Assembly: GCA_024516035.1 (NCBI GenBank)
Contig: CM044964.1
Coordinates: 7,872,236 to 7,936,235, forward strand
Direction: 5' to 3'
From: Bactericera cockerelli
Lineage: Eukaryota; Arthropoda; Insecta; Hemiptera; Triozidae
DNA length: 64,000 bases
Under the pieces are notes generated by a model that was not told the DNA's origin, did no database searches, and was given only the letters and a program-made list of their open reading frames with translations. A program made the position numbers and the translations under genes. Each line of letters starts with the position of its first letter. The first letter of the stretch is position 1. Positions 1 through 10,222 of the stretch are shown one piece after another.

Positions 1-66
1 AAAATTTAGTAAAGCTAGTTTCAGTAATTGGGACATCAAAATAACATTGTGACTAACACAGATATG
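1..66 (+). repeat. SINE-D 3' fragment
   Basis: The sequence matches the tail of the SINE-D family (the 'tagtaaag..gtttgagtagt..cacaaatatga' part seen complete at 40651-40790). The tRNA-like head would lie outside the window. Confidence 0.5.
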
Positions 67-180
67 ATTCAATTCAATTCATTTCAATTATTTATTTACT
101 GTACAAAAGTCAATAATAAAATAAAAATATATATATTATTAAGTTTAAATGATAAATATTAAAAAACTAAAATTAGAAAA
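67..180 (-). repeat. LINE-tail-like AT-rich fragment
   Basis: A (TTTA)n run is followed by 'ctgtacaaaagtcaataat', resembling the minus-strand 3' ends of LINE-like copies at 37505, 38561 and 44828. It is short and degenerate. Confidence 0.3.
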
Positions 181-246
181 TACTAGTGGTTTTCTAAATT
201 GTAAACCTCACACAGATTCAACTATCGCATTTTAAATGTTCAAACT

Positions 247-720
247 AGCATGAGGACGCATCGAGACCTTTCATTCAAGACCCCACTCGATAGGTTTTAA
301 TTAAAAAATACCTATCAACCGGCCCTTTTTTTGGCCCTTTTTTTTATTTATTACCACAGTGCTGTACACTTAGCTTTCACGATCACCAAATTTTACTACT
401 GAATTCAAATATATTTTCTTAACGACTTTACAAAATTTCAGGACCCTTGCTTTATTCAATAAAAATAGAAAAATCATTTTCAATTTTCACGAAAACGGCC
501 CCCCCGTTTGGTCCCAAGTAGCCTAATTCGGCCCAAAAACTATATGTAAAATTATAGAACCCCAATAAACATGTATACAAAATTTAATCAATTTTGAAGA
601 ATCTGTTCGAGAGTTATCGCGGAACAGACAGACAGACACACAGACAAACGAAAGCCAAATCGTCCAGTATGCAAGTTAAAACTGAACCTCACTGTGTTCG
701 GTTAACAACTAAAAGGAAAA
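247..720. repeat. Dispersed repeat, unclassified
   Basis: Bases 247-300 are inverted relative to a second copy at about 32637-32697 (shared 'aacctatcgagtggg' core). The rest carries 'ggccctttttt' runs and a gacagacagacacacagac segment typical of dispersed insect repeats. No coding frame is seen. Confidence 0.45.
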
Positions 721-887
721 CTGAGTAACTCAGATAAAAGCGATTTTACAAGTTAATTGAATTAAAATTGTAAACATGGACCTACCTGAAAGAAAAAAAA
801 TGAAATTGTAAATTTGTCTCTCTCTCAAAAAAAAGAAAAAGGTCGTTGATCATAAGTAAATAAACATTAATGAAACCTGTATCAGAT

Positions 888-1112
888 GCACTTTCAATAC
901 ATCAGTTCTCGTTCCATCACTGAAGTTAAGCAACGGCCATCGAGGCTAGGACTTGCATGGTTAACCATTCAAATTCGAACCCTCGTGATGCTGTCAATTT
1001 GAGGCCTCAAGGGTTCGGTTTAAGACTCAGAGGGTTAGGTGGTAGGAAACGCTAAGAGCATTAACCACGTCTGATGGTTACTTTCCACTAAAGAGTATTA
1101 TTTTTATTATTC
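888..1112 (+). repeat. Chimeric SINE: 5S head, SINE-A tail
   Basis: The first ~90 bp carry the 5S rRNA-like segment (gaagttaagcaacg...aggacttgcatgg). From about 1020 the sequence is the SINE-A tail (gactcagagggttaggtggt ... cactaaagagtatt). The two families are normally separate here. Confidence 0.65.
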
Positions 1113-1395
1113 ACAAACAATTTTTTTCTCGGTAGGACGATGTTTTTTCTTTTAACATCTTCCTACGAACTCGGAAGAAAATTGAAAAATATATACCTAG
1201 TAATATTATGACCTTTTGCCAATTTTTCTATTCCAAACGAGACATATTTTACACAGTGGTTAGAAGTTTTGCCAATTTTATACTTCTCGTCTTCTACCAC
1301 CAGAGGAGATGAAACTTGTTTAGGGGAACACATCATTCGTGCAGGCGGATGTTTTGGATCAAATTAATGTAGGTTTTTCTGAAACAATTTTATAG
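1113..1395. other. No recognisable feature
   Basis: AT-rich DNA with a repeated 'gccaatttt' word; no ORF, tRNA-like head or repeat that I recognise. Confidence 0.5.
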
Positions 1396-1478
1396 CCAGC
1401 TTCGATGACGCGTTGCGTGGACCGGTTCCCGTGAGATCACCGAAGTTAAGCAACGTCCAGCGAGTTTGGCCTTATAAA
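1396..1478 (+). repeat. SINE-F (5S-derived) head fragment
   Basis: Contains 'gagatcaccgaagttaagca acgtccagcg', the conserved internal 5S rRNA segment, then diverges. Only the head remains. Confidence 0.65.
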
Positions 1479-1863
1479 AATATGGTATACTTATAAAAAA
1501 AACATTTTTTTTATATGTATAATTTACAACAAAAAAACATTTCACAGAAACCAAATTCGGTTGCATAGTTGCATACTGCAGTCACTTTCCCATCGGTTGA
1601 CTGGTTGCAGTTTTGGTGCATATGAAAGGACAGGAGCTGATATTCCCATGACCTCCCTACACGTTCTCAGCAATGAAGCGTGCAATTATTTTTCGCAATA
1701 AGTGTTTCAGTAAAACTAATTAGAGGTCTTTGTTCTAAGACAAAATCAACTATATATGGAGTAATTACATGACTCTTGCTATGTAATCTATGTATTATAG
1801 AGTGACTTACTTTGGTAACCGTGAGTATATACCTAGTGTGTTTTGTTTGGACTACCTAACTTA
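1479..1863. other. No recognisable feature
   Basis: AT-rich spacer; I see no coding signal, repeat family or tRNA-like promoter. Confidence 0.5.
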
Positions 1864-2067
1864 TATAATAATAATATCGCTTTATTTATACTACCCGATT
1901 AGAACTATTAAGTCCTTTTATTCCAGCAGTAAGCCCAAGACGTATTATTAAGTGGTAAAAATCTCAAATGAGAGGGATACTTTTAATGTCCCGTCTGGGT
2001 TTCGAACCCGCGACCTCTGGAATACCAGACCGCCGCGCCGCCTTTTTAACTGAGCTACCGGGACAGA
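1864..2067 (-). repeat. SINE-B (tRNA-derived)
   Basis: Read on the minus strand it starts with a tRNA-like head (ctgtcccggtagctcagtt), has a B box ggtttcgaac-type word, and ends in cgatattattattat. Short reading frames here are by-products of the repeat. Confidence 0.8.
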
Positions 2068-2205
2068 GTTCTGTGTTTTGTGTGGACTACCCTCCTTTTC
2101 CATATTTTTTCTCGCGGTTTTCGACTAATTTCTTTTTTCCTGTGATACTTTTAGATCTTTTAATTTGATAAATATTTTTAGATTTTGCTTTTATGTTTTA
2201 CTTAC

Positions 2206-2252
2206 AAGACAGTTATCCTCCCATTTGGGATTTTTACTACATAATAATATCT
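2206..2252 (+). repeat. SINE-B body fragment
   Basis: Matches only the 'gacagttatcctcccatttg' middle block of SINE-B. Confidence 0.5.
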
Positions 2253-2282
2253 CTTGAGCTATAATCAGTAATAATAATAATA

Positions 2283-2494
2283 ATAATATACTCGTTAGTG
2301 GAAGGTAACCACCAGGCGAGGTTAATGCTCAAAGCATTTTCTACCACCTAACCCTCAGAGTCTTATTACTTTGTGGTCATAAACTCAAATTATTGAAGAA
2401 AAATTCATGAACTGGGTGGGATTCGAACCAACGGATCCCTACGCTACCCGGATTACCAGACTAGCGCGTTAACCACTTGACTACCAATGCAGAC
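2283..2494 (-). repeat. SINE-A (tRNA-derived)
   Basis: Minus-strand copy with head 'ggtagtcaagtggttaacg', B box ggttcgaatcc and tail ending in (ATT)n. Nearly full length against the copies at 32290 and 59429. Confidence 0.85.
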
Positions 2495-2843
2495 CAATCA
2501 AGTCATGTTTTCCTTTGATACCACCCTGTACACTGTACAGGGAGAATAGATCTCTCTGTAGAGTGGCTAAATGAGATCCTAGAAGTAGAAGGACACCCAG
2601 AAGAGAGAGAGAGAGAGAGTGAGAACTGCATCGGGACCCGGAAATGCAATTTTTTAGCGAGCTCTTGACCTTGAGATAGTAGAGTGCAGTTCGTGGTGGC
2701 TCGACACACAATGCAATTTTTCTTATGCAACTCGTCGCTTGCACTCTTGGCATGCTCTCCTTATCATTGTTGTTCTTGTTATTGTTTATTTTTTGTCCTG
2801 ATTTCCTGTCGTGTATAGGTTACTTCCGAGAAATTTCTTACAT
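2495..2843. other. Spacer with a GA run
   Basis: Contains a short (GA)n tract at about 2602-2620. The minus-strand frames are Ser/Leu-rich readings of the microsatellite with no domain. Confidence 0.5.
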
Positions 2844-3060
2844 TAGAAATCGGAAGAATTGTGTTCCATTTTGTTAAAAAAAAAAAATATTTGCTCCGAT
2901 TTCAATTATTTTTGTTCTACAAAAGTGAATCAGTTGCCAGGCCTATTAGAAATCGGAAGAATTGTGTTTGTTTTTTGTAAAAAAAAATATTTTTTTGCTC
3001 CGATTTCAATTTTTTTGTTCTTGTATAAAAGTGAATCAGTTGCCAGTTGCCAGGCCGTTA
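2844..3060. repeat. Two-copy tandem repeat, ~105 bp
   Basis: The block 'agaaatcggaagaattgtg ... gtgaatcagttgccag' occurs twice in direct order. The second copy has a further duplication of 'gttgccag'. A short related word recurs near 32575. Confidence 0.75.
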
Positions 3061-3070
3061 GAAGTACGAT

Positions 3071-3241
3071 AACCTCTTCGCGCCCAATGTCCTCGTGAGA
3101 GGACATTTATTTTATTGTCCTAATATAAGTGCTCAAGCTATAAATGTATACTACCAAAGAGCATAAAATGTTTGTCCTCGGGCGAGGCCACCGGTCACTT
3201 TGTACTACAAAACAAAAATTGGTGTTGGGCGCGAAGAGGTT
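3071..3241. mobile_element. Short MITE with 17-bp terminal inverted repeats
   Basis: The ends are exact inverted copies (AACCTCTTCGCGCCCAA at 3071-3087, complement at 3225-3241). The interior is non-coding. No clear target duplication is visible, so the superfamily is open. Confidence 0.7.
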
Positions 3242-3261
3242 TTTGGTTCTCTCATATTTGT

Positions 3262-3395
3262 GGTAATCATTTTCGTGATGTCACAACTGCTCACAGTCGC
3301 TTTACGAAATCTACACGCTGAAACCAGGACTTGAACCACCGACCTCCAGGTTACAAGTCCGCCGCCTTCTCGATCAAGCTACTGAGGTCGGTGGC
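3262..3395 (-). repeat. SINE-D (tRNA-derived)
   Basis: Minus-strand copy; the head 'ccgacctcagtagcttgatc' and the B-box region ggttcaagtcc are recognisable, with the tail at the low-coordinate side. Confidence 0.75.
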
Positions 3396-3434
3396 CGTTA
3401 GAAATACCTCAGCTATCACTTGATTAGGAAACCA

Positions 3435-3692
3435 TTCTGTCCCGGTATAGCTCAGTTCTGTCCCGGTAGCTCAGTTCTGTCCCGGTAGCTCAGTGGTAAA
3501 GGCGGCACTCTATGAATCCAAAAATTCATGAGGTCGTGGGTTCGAAACCCAGTTGGAACATGACAAGTTATCCTCCCATTTGGGATTTTTACCACAAAAT
3601 AATACGTCAATGGGTTTACTGCTGGAATAATGGTACTTAATAGTCCTAATCGGGCACTATAAATAAGGCGATATTATTATTATTATATGTAC
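3435..3692 (+). repeat. SINE-B with triplicated head start
   Basis: The start of the tRNA-like head, ttctgtcccggta(ta)gctcag, occurs three times in tandem (3435, 3456, 3475) before a normal SINE-B body that ends in (ATT)n. Confidence 0.8.
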
Positions 3693-3816
3693 CTACCTAT
3701 TTTTAGTGTTTATACCTAAATTCAAAAGAGATTAGAATTAAGATGAAAGCAACTTTGTTCTTCAAAATAAATGTTTTTTGTTGTTTAAATGTACTACACA
3801 TTCTCTCATCGTTTTC

Positions 3817-3990
3817 CTTTGCCTGGCGGTAGCATGCTCGACTTACAATCCAGGTGACCTGGGTTCGAATCCCGGCGGGGTCGGAGTTTCGTCAGCTCTG
3901 TACTGTGGATGTCGGGGCCTATCCGTGCCTCGTGAGGACAATTAAGGTAGTTGTAGAATGGGGCCCGACCAGTGGCGGCATTACGAGGTT
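3817..3990 (+). repeat. tRNA-derived SINE related to SINE-C
   Basis: The head has 'gacctgggttcgaatcccgg', then 'ctctgtactg..gatgt' and 'cctcgtgagga' as in SINE-C. The 5' part differs from the other SINE-C copies, so it may be a subfamily. Confidence 0.6.
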
Positions 3991-4485
3991 TATATCGGAA
4001 TGTGATGAACTGATGGATGGATGGTTAAAGATAATTATTATTATGATGCTTTAGTATTAAACTGTTCTTGTAATGTTGATGCTAGCCACTAAAAATTGTG
4101 ATATAATATTATAAATAGATATTCCACTTTATCTTTTTTTAATGAGCTAGACGGGGAGAGAAATTTCCATTTTGGCCATGACAGTGAAGATATTTGATAT
4201 ACTCGTACATAGGAAATGGACACTAACTTAAGTTTACTACCTTATTAAAACTAAATAGTTCCTTTGCCTTATCAATTGTTTGTTTGGTGCCAAAATAGTG
4301 AAGTCAAATTCTCAGCAGTGGCTTTTATGGCCAGGTCGAGACTCGACTGCTGGGTCCAAGTCGGCTCGGCCATTTATCTTGTGGCTATTAAATAGTCTAG
4401 ATGACAATGAATTCTAGTCTGATATTATTCATAATTATAAAATATATTGATATAAAGTAAAAAAAAAAGTTATCATATAATTGTG
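3991..4485. other. No recognisable feature
   Basis: AT-rich DNA; nothing coding or repetitive that I can identify. Confidence 0.5.
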
Positions 4486-4682
4486 TTAATCACTTTCGTG
4501 TTATCACAACTACTCAAACTCGCTTTTACTAAATCTACGCTGAAGCTGGGATTTGAACCACCGACCTCCTGTTATAAACCTTGTAGTAAAATACATCTAT
4601 AAAATTCGTTAAAAAAAAAAAGAACCACCGACCTGCAGGTTACAAGTCCGCCGCCTTATCGGCGGACGCTACTGAGGTCGGT
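4486..4682 (-). repeat. SINE-D, two head segments (nested or duplicated)
   Basis: Two SINE-D heads in the minus orientation ('accaccgacctcc' near 4556 and 'accaccgacctgcagg' near 4622) are separated by about 50 bp of AT-rich DNA. This suggests insertion into, or duplication within, an older copy. Confidence 0.65.
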
Positions 4683-4922
4683 TTATTGATATAAAGTAAG
4701 GAAAATTGAAGAAAATTTTGAAGAAAAATACACCCATCGATAGTTGATTCGACCCCTGGGCCGCCCCTCGTCACAACACCCTACACTCACCACCAAGCTA
4801 TGCTAGAGTCTGTTTCACCCATAAAATAGAAAACTAAATTGGCCAGAGTTGCAGAATGGAGGTCCCGCCATAATTATATCGAGAGACATCTTTGTTTGGC
4901 GGACCAAGGTTCTCTACCACAC
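4683..4922. other. No recognisable feature
   Basis: Moderately GC-rich DNA without a coding frame or known repeat. Confidence 0.4.
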
Positions 4923-4956
4923 AATATCTCTAGAACGCGGAGGTTCTAGAGATATT
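4923..4956. repeat. Perfect 14-bp hairpin
   Basis: AATATCTCTAGAAC (4923-4936) and its exact complement (4943-4956) flank a 6-base loop. Function unknown. Confidence 0.7.
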
Positions 4957-5327
4957 ACAGCAAGGGGCGATTCTGCTTTATCTATTTATTTGTCTATTTT
5001 ATCGATTTTCTGTACGGAATGACTCGTCCAGTTTACGAGATTTAAGTCCAGAATAACCCTAGTTTATGGGTTGTGTTTGAATGACTGTTTTCCCTCTTCT
5101 TCTATTTTTTTTTTTAGAATCTATTTTAGAATAGGGTAGATTATCTGCACAATTATTAGTATAATACATGTTACTTTACCCGAGTTTTTCTTTTGGATTA
5201 AAAAAAAAATCCAGGTTCAGTCTCTTCCAATTATTTCCAATTTCTTACAAGTTTAGCTTCCCCACCATTCGTGAAAGAAAAATGCGTTTCGGTAATTTTA
5301 AATAAACAATGGAACAGTTCAAAAAAC

Positions 5328-5485
5328 CAGGAATAAAGAAATGGAAGCAAGAATTTTATAAATCCATTTTGGTTAACCAAACTTGAAGAAGATTTCTCCT
5401 CTTTTCGTTTTCTTCCAAAAGAAAAAAGACTTTCTTCCAGTTCATCCATTTTATTTCATTTGAGTCCAGTTTGGTTAGAGTTTTG
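5328..5485 (-). repeat. Dispersed repeat, pair of 55690-55835
   Basis: The run from 'gaagcaagaattttataaat' to 'ccattttatttcatttgag' matches, inverted, the block at 55690-55835. A 72-codon minus-strand frame here is probably incidental. Confidence 0.6.
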
Positions 5486-5537
5486 CCAGACTTACGTGTG
5501 CCGACGAACTAGATTTTTCTGTTAAAAAAAAATCTGC

Positions 5538-5656
5538 CACAACCGGGAATCGAACTCAGGATCTTTGGACTGCGGGCAGTAGTCAAAAACCGTTACGTCA
5601 TGGAGGTTGGCTCAGTTTAGGAGTTATTAATGACTATTTTTTTTTTTTTTTTTTTT
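5538..5656 (-). repeat. SINE-E head fragment and poly(T)
   Basis: 'gaatcgaactcaggatctttg' through 'catggaggttggc' is the complement of the SINE-E tRNA-like head. A ~20-T run follows at 5637-5656. Confidence 0.55.
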
Positions 5657-6240
5657 CTCAACTTATTTATACATTGGAGGTCACTTAAGACGTAATGTAC
5701 TTATTTGAGTAGAACTTTTAAATTAGATAAGTTATGAAACTAGGTAAAGTCGACTGTCCACCAATCGTATTTTTATGAGCTGAATATTAAATTTGGTCTT
5801 GAGAATTTCATGAGTATTATTTTTCAATATGTTCACAGACCAGGGAGACCTTGCTAAATATTTTTGCAACTGAGATACATACTTGTAATACATAGGCTCT
5901 ATGCAATCTATGTAGGTACAAGAGTACATACTTCTTTTATGTGTTTTTTAATTCTACTTTAGTTTAAAACAATTACCTATATAAATGTATGTATGTATGA
6001 TTTTCGTTGTGGTGAAGCACAAGGCCTCTTGGTATAATGAAAGCAGTATGAAAATTCTCATGTTACGGCCATGCCTTGGAATCTTGACAAAAATAGACTA
6101 ACAGCCTTGATACCCGCTACCAGTAGCCAAGGCGGCCCTGTTACCCTAGCTAAACGAATAGCTACTGGGAGGATGATTTTTTCTAAAGCCCACACTTAAG
6201 TAATCGTATTTACTTTTCATTCATACGATTATTATTCTTA
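5657..6240. other. Spacer with a possible dispersed repeat
   Basis: Bases 6000-6185 ('gtggtgaagcacaaggcctc ...') are more complex than the flanks and may be a repeat, but no second copy is obvious in this window. Confidence 0.35.
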
Positions 6241-6497
6241 TCTCTATATATAAAACAGAAAAAAGGACTACCTACCTACCTACCTACCTATGTTTGTTTG
6301 TTTGTTTGTCCGGAGTTGTTTGGCCAAAACGGTAAGAGATAGCGAAAAATGTCTCAGAATTGACCCCCCCAAAACCATTATCGCTTTGTCCAGAAAAATT
6401 ATAAAAAGTTCAAAAAGGCATTGCTGTCCAGCAGTACGGCCATGCCTTAGTAAATTTGAAATTTAGTCCCGTTGCAAAGCACGGGCAAACGGCTAGT
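6241..6497 (+). mobile_element. Non-autonomous Helitron
   Basis: The 5' end is A|TCTCTATATATAAAA and the 3' end is CTAGT|T, the A/T host junction and termini known for Helitrons. A short GC-rich hairpin (CCCGT...ACGGG) lies about 10 bases before CTAGT. At 257 bp it has no Rep/helicase coding capacity. Confidence 0.75.
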
Positions 6498-6511
6498 TTC
6501 TTATAACTTTG

Positions 6512-6600
6512 ACATTTCTCTCTCTCTCTCTCTCTTTCTCTCACTCTCTCTCTCTCCAGCACACACACACTATCTCTCTCTCACTCTCTTCTCTCGCTAC
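6512..6600. repeat. (CT)n microsatellite
   Basis: An interrupted CT/CA tract directly follows the Helitron. Confidence 0.85.
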
Positions 6601-6701
6601 CGGGAGAGAATTATAAATGGCAGCACCCCCGAAACATTTTCCCACCAGGCACTCCTGTCCCACTCATACATTTAATAATATCTTATCTTACCCATCTAAT
6701 A

Positions 6702-6990
6702 CGCCAGCCTCCGTGGCGGAACAGTTGTGACTACTGCCCGTGGTCCAGAGATCTTGAGTTCGATTCCTGGTTGGAGCAGACTTATCCCACAGAAAATTCT
6801 GTTCCCTCCGAACATGTGAGCCAGGCAATTCCGGCCCTACCCAGGCTGGGTGAGGTTAATGTGGGTAGCTGCTACGACTATCAGCGCGTGGAGGGTGAAA
6901 TTCCCGTCCTGTCTACCTCAAATCAGGACGTTATTAAAAAGGAGCCTAGACATTGAATCTGGGCGTCCGTATAATCCTTTCACCACCGTG
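6702..6990 (+). repeat. SINE-E (tRNA-derived)
   Basis: Head 'gcctccgtggcggaacagtt' with B box gagttcgattcc, then the central domain 'cccaggctgggtgaggttaa' shared with SINE-F, then a SINE-E tail. Confidence 0.85.
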
Positions 6991-7473
6991 ATTAATTTAT
7001 CAATAATTCAATACCAAACTCACGGACACGGAATTATTATTACCTACCTAATGATACAATTTTTAAATATAGTCCAATTCAATTAAAACTATAAAAAAAC
7101 TTCCATTTTAATGTATAACTTAACAGATACCCACAAGGTAATTAACAACACCTTTTCACATGAGTTTTCAATAAGCTTTGATCTGTATAGGTAATTAATT
7201 AAACACCAGATAGTTAAATAAATCATATTTTCATTTAATTTCATAGTCACTGGGCAAATTAATTTATAAGTGGACTTTACGTTTGATAGGTGGTCTAGTT
7301 CTGGGTAAATTAAAAGAAAAAAAATCAAGTATTTTCCTTCCTATACATGCGTAGATATAAGTATTTAACTACTATTATACCAATAGTATATAATTTTTAA
7401 AAAAATATGTAAAACCTGTAAATTAAATTCATATTAAATATAATAAGTAATTAATTTGTTACGTGCACGTGTA
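6991..7473. other. AT-rich spacer
   Basis: No coding, RNA or repeat signal that I can support; the small frames are low-complexity. Confidence 0.5.
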
Positions 7474-7682
7474 CGGGTAGTCAAGTGGTTAAGGCGCTAG
7501 TCTGGTAATCCATGTAGCGTAGGGATTCGTTGGTTCGAATCCCATCCAGTGCATGCATTTTTCCTCATTAATTTACATCGTGACCACATAATAATAAAAC
7601 TTTGAGGATTCGGTGGTAAAATGCTTTGAACAAGAACCTCGCCTGGTGGTTACCTTTCACTAAAGATTGTTATTATTATTAC
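7474..7682 (+). repeat. SINE-A (tRNA-derived)
   Basis: Full-length copy from 'gggtagtcaagtggttaag' to an (ATT)n tail. Confidence 0.85.
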
Positions 7683-8063
7683 ATAAGATTAAATACCTAT
7701 GTTATCAAGGCACACATTATATTTTTATTCTCATGGTGCAATTTATTAATGAAAAAGTAGTCCATTTTCTCACGTACCTAACTATAAAATATATCGTCAA
7801 AAGTTGCCTCATTCCGACATATATGATGGATGTGGCATTTCCTCTTTGAAAATAAAGACCTATTGAAACAGGTCATAATATGTGTAAAATTTTGATTTAT
7901 GGTTTCATAGGAGAGTTCTGAAAAATTAAACATGTATTTTTGTGAAAACCATTGACAAACGAGATTTAAACCAGCAGCAATACGGAAACTAGATTTCAAA
8001 GATTTAGGACTGAATTATAATTCAGGATTAAAGTTTAAGATAATAGTAATAATCGCCTTACTG
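7683..8063. other. AT-rich spacer
   Basis: No feature that I can support. Confidence 0.5.
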
Positions 8064-8165
8064 AACGCACAAATAGCTCAGTGGTTAAGCGCTCGCTTGC
8101 CTTGCAGAAGGTCCCGGGTTCGAACCCCAGCGCAGACAAAAATTTGTATTAAAAATTTGGGTTTG
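8064..8165 (+). repeat. SINE-G (tRNA-derived)
   Basis: Head 'aatagctcagtggttaagcg' and B box gggttcgaacccc, followed by the first part of the SINE-G body. It could pass for a degenerate tRNA gene, but it matches the longer element at 54535. Confidence 0.65.
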
Positions 8166-8269
8166 GCTCTGGCTCTGGGTTGTCCATAAACCTCGCCCTT
8201 TCCTACGCCACTGCGTTAAACCCAAATTATAGGATTAAAATCTCAAACTCTTAAATTTTCTTTTTTTTG

Positions 8270-8588
8270 ACATCACCGCCGCAATTTACGTCACGAAATA
8301 AAGAGGCCGTTCCACACACGGCTATAGTCAAGGTTGCCGCATTCCTGGTTCCTGCGTCACCGCACTCACACCGCATTCCAAACTTGAGATATCGGTGCGG
8401 TTTTTTTTTTGGAATGAAAACAATCGCCAAGGTTCAGGACGTTTGTCATCTATGCCAGAGTCTTGCCAGGGAGAAAGTGCCACGGGCATTGCACAGCAGA
8501 GAGATTGGGCAATAATTTCGCGATTAATTTGCCTGCGCGCCTTTCTCATCGAGATGCCGGAAATTTCGCACGAGTGTGTGTGTTTGAG
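8270..8588. other. GC-richer non-repetitive stretch beside a GA tract
   Basis: Bases of higher complexity and GC than the surroundings, with no domain in either long frame. It directly abuts the (GA)n tract and could be a regulatory region or an older unique remnant. Confidence 0.25.
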
Positions 8589-8810
8589 AGAGAGAGAGAC
8601 AGAGTGTGAGAGTGAGAGAGAGGGAGAGAGAGAGAGAGAAAGGGAAAGAGAGAGAGAGAGAGAGAGAGAGGGAGGGAGGGAGACAGAGAGAGACAGAGAA
8701 AGAAAAAGAGAGAGAGAAAGAGAGAGAGACAGAGAGAAAGAGAGGGAGAGAGAGAGAGAGAGAAAGAATGAGAGGGATAGAGAAAGATAGATAGAGTGAG
8801 AGAAAGGGAC
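8589..8810. repeat. (GA)n microsatellite
   Basis: About 220 bp of interrupted GA repeat. The 131- and 166-codon frames that cross it are Arg/Glu- or Ser/Leu-only and not credible genes. Confidence 0.95.
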
Positions 8811-9434
8811 TTTTTCAATGAATGACACTCATTTATTGCATAATTATTGTGTCGATATAAATTCTATACAACATAAAATTATGTACATGTATAATTATTT
8901 TCATTTACGTAGGTTTATACATACATATACCTGATATACCTAATTACCAATGAAACTCATGAACACAACGATAACTGTTTCATTTAACTATTTGTTGTAA
9001 TTCACATCTAGAATCCTAAAGAGTAGTACTCCATAGTCTATACAGTATATGAGCTATCTTCTTCTTTTACTCTGTCTTATCTCGCTCAAGCAGGGTCGAC
9101 GTTGTTCAACCTGAAGGTTGATTGGTTTTGGCACTTTTTTTTATCGTTTTCTTATACCTGTCGTTCGTGCTGTATCATGTACATTAATTATGTCAGTTGA
9201 AAGAAATCTATCCTCCTTCTAAGGGTAGAAAACTCTACCATTTCTTCATGTATTTATCATGATTGAAGAATCATCGTGGTCATTTCACCATACGAGTAAG
9301 TATTCTTTATTACCCTGCCGTGCGTACTTTACTGTAATTTTCACAATGAAAACTTTGTTATTTCGACATCAAGCTTTTCCATTTCGTCATATATTATCGC
9401 TAATCAGTTATCAGAAGGAAAAAACACACTGCCA
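8811..9434. other. Spacer with a SINE-E tail (9062-9122)
   Basis: Bases 9062-9122 match the inverted SINE-E 3' end (tactctgtcttatct...gggtcgacgttgttcaacct). The rest shows nothing recognisable. Confidence 0.5.
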
Positions 9435-9450
9435 CACGCTGAAAAAAATT
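9435..9450 (+). repeat. Left terminal inverted repeat
   Basis: CACGCTGAAAAAAATT; pairs with 18919-18934. The preceding dinucleotide is CA. Confidence 0.7.
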
Positions 9451-9567
9451 AGCCAAATTCTGCATGTCAGCATGCAGAATTCTTCATAATATATGGATCT
9501 GCACATTCTGCCTGACCGTTTTTTTCATTTTTTTCATAAATGCGTTTTCATGAATTCATGCTATCTC

Positions 9568-9603
9568 TGACGTCATCAATATTGATCAATATTGATGACG
9601 TCA
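9568..9603. promoter_or_regulatory. 36-bp perfect palindrome with two TGACGTCA sites
   Basis: TGACGTCA at 9568-9575 and 9596-9603 bracket CAATATTGATCAATATTG; the whole 36 bp equals its own complement. TGACGTCA is the CREB/ATF consensus (known). A single TTGATGACGTCA recurs in the right subterminal region at 18732-18739, suggesting a shared binding site. Confidence 0.6.
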
Positions 9604-9659
9604 TCAATCTTATGCATACAAGGATGCATAGACTATGCAAACTCTGCCTAAATGTCACA

Positions 9660-9965
9660 CAGACTGTATGAAACTTCTGCATATTTTATGCATCCCATTC
9701 ATACATAATTAGCGTGGTGCATTTTCGTTTATGCATATTTCTGCATATTTTATGCATCCCTATCATGCATAATTAGCGTGGTGCATTTTCGTTATGCATA
9801 TTTCTGCATATTTTATGCATCCCTATCATGCATAATTAGCATGGTGCATTTTCGTTTATGCATATTTCTGCATATTTTATGCATCCCTATCATGCATAAT
9901 TAGCATGGTGCATTTTCGTTTATGCATATTTCTGCATATTTTATGCATCCCCTTTATACATAATT
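9660..9965. repeat. Left subterminal array, 64-bp units
   Basis: About four copies of a 63-64 bp unit containing 'gtgcattttcgtttatgc' and 'catgcataattagc' (unit starts at 9717, 9781, 9844, 9908). Likely transposase-binding repeats. Confidence 0.8.
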
Positions 9966-9997
9966 GGCATGAACGGTTTTTAGGTTCATGCATATTT

Positions 9998-10222
9998 AGC
10001 ATGAATGTGTTTTCCTATTCATGCTTATTTAGCATGAGTGTTTCTTCCTATTCATGCTTATTTAGCATGAGTGTTTCTTCCTATTCATGCTTATTTAGCA
10101 TGAGTGTTTCTTCCTATTCATGCTTATTAAGCATGAATATTTCTTACTATTCATGCTTATTAAGCATGAATACTTCTTACTATTCATGCTTATTAAGCAT
10201 GAATATTTCTTACTATTCATGC
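9998..10222. repeat. Left subterminal array, 33-bp units
   Basis: About seven copies of agcatgaRtRtttcttMctattcatgcttatt-type units; three of one subtype, then three of another. Each unit holds a small inverted GCATGAA/TTCATGC pair. The 115-codon frame here is only a reading of this array. Confidence 0.85.

Noticed and set aside
8328..8828. 131- and 166-codon frames across the GA tract
   Set aside because: Almost pure Arg/Glu or Ser/Leu readings of a dinucleotide repeat; no start context or domain.
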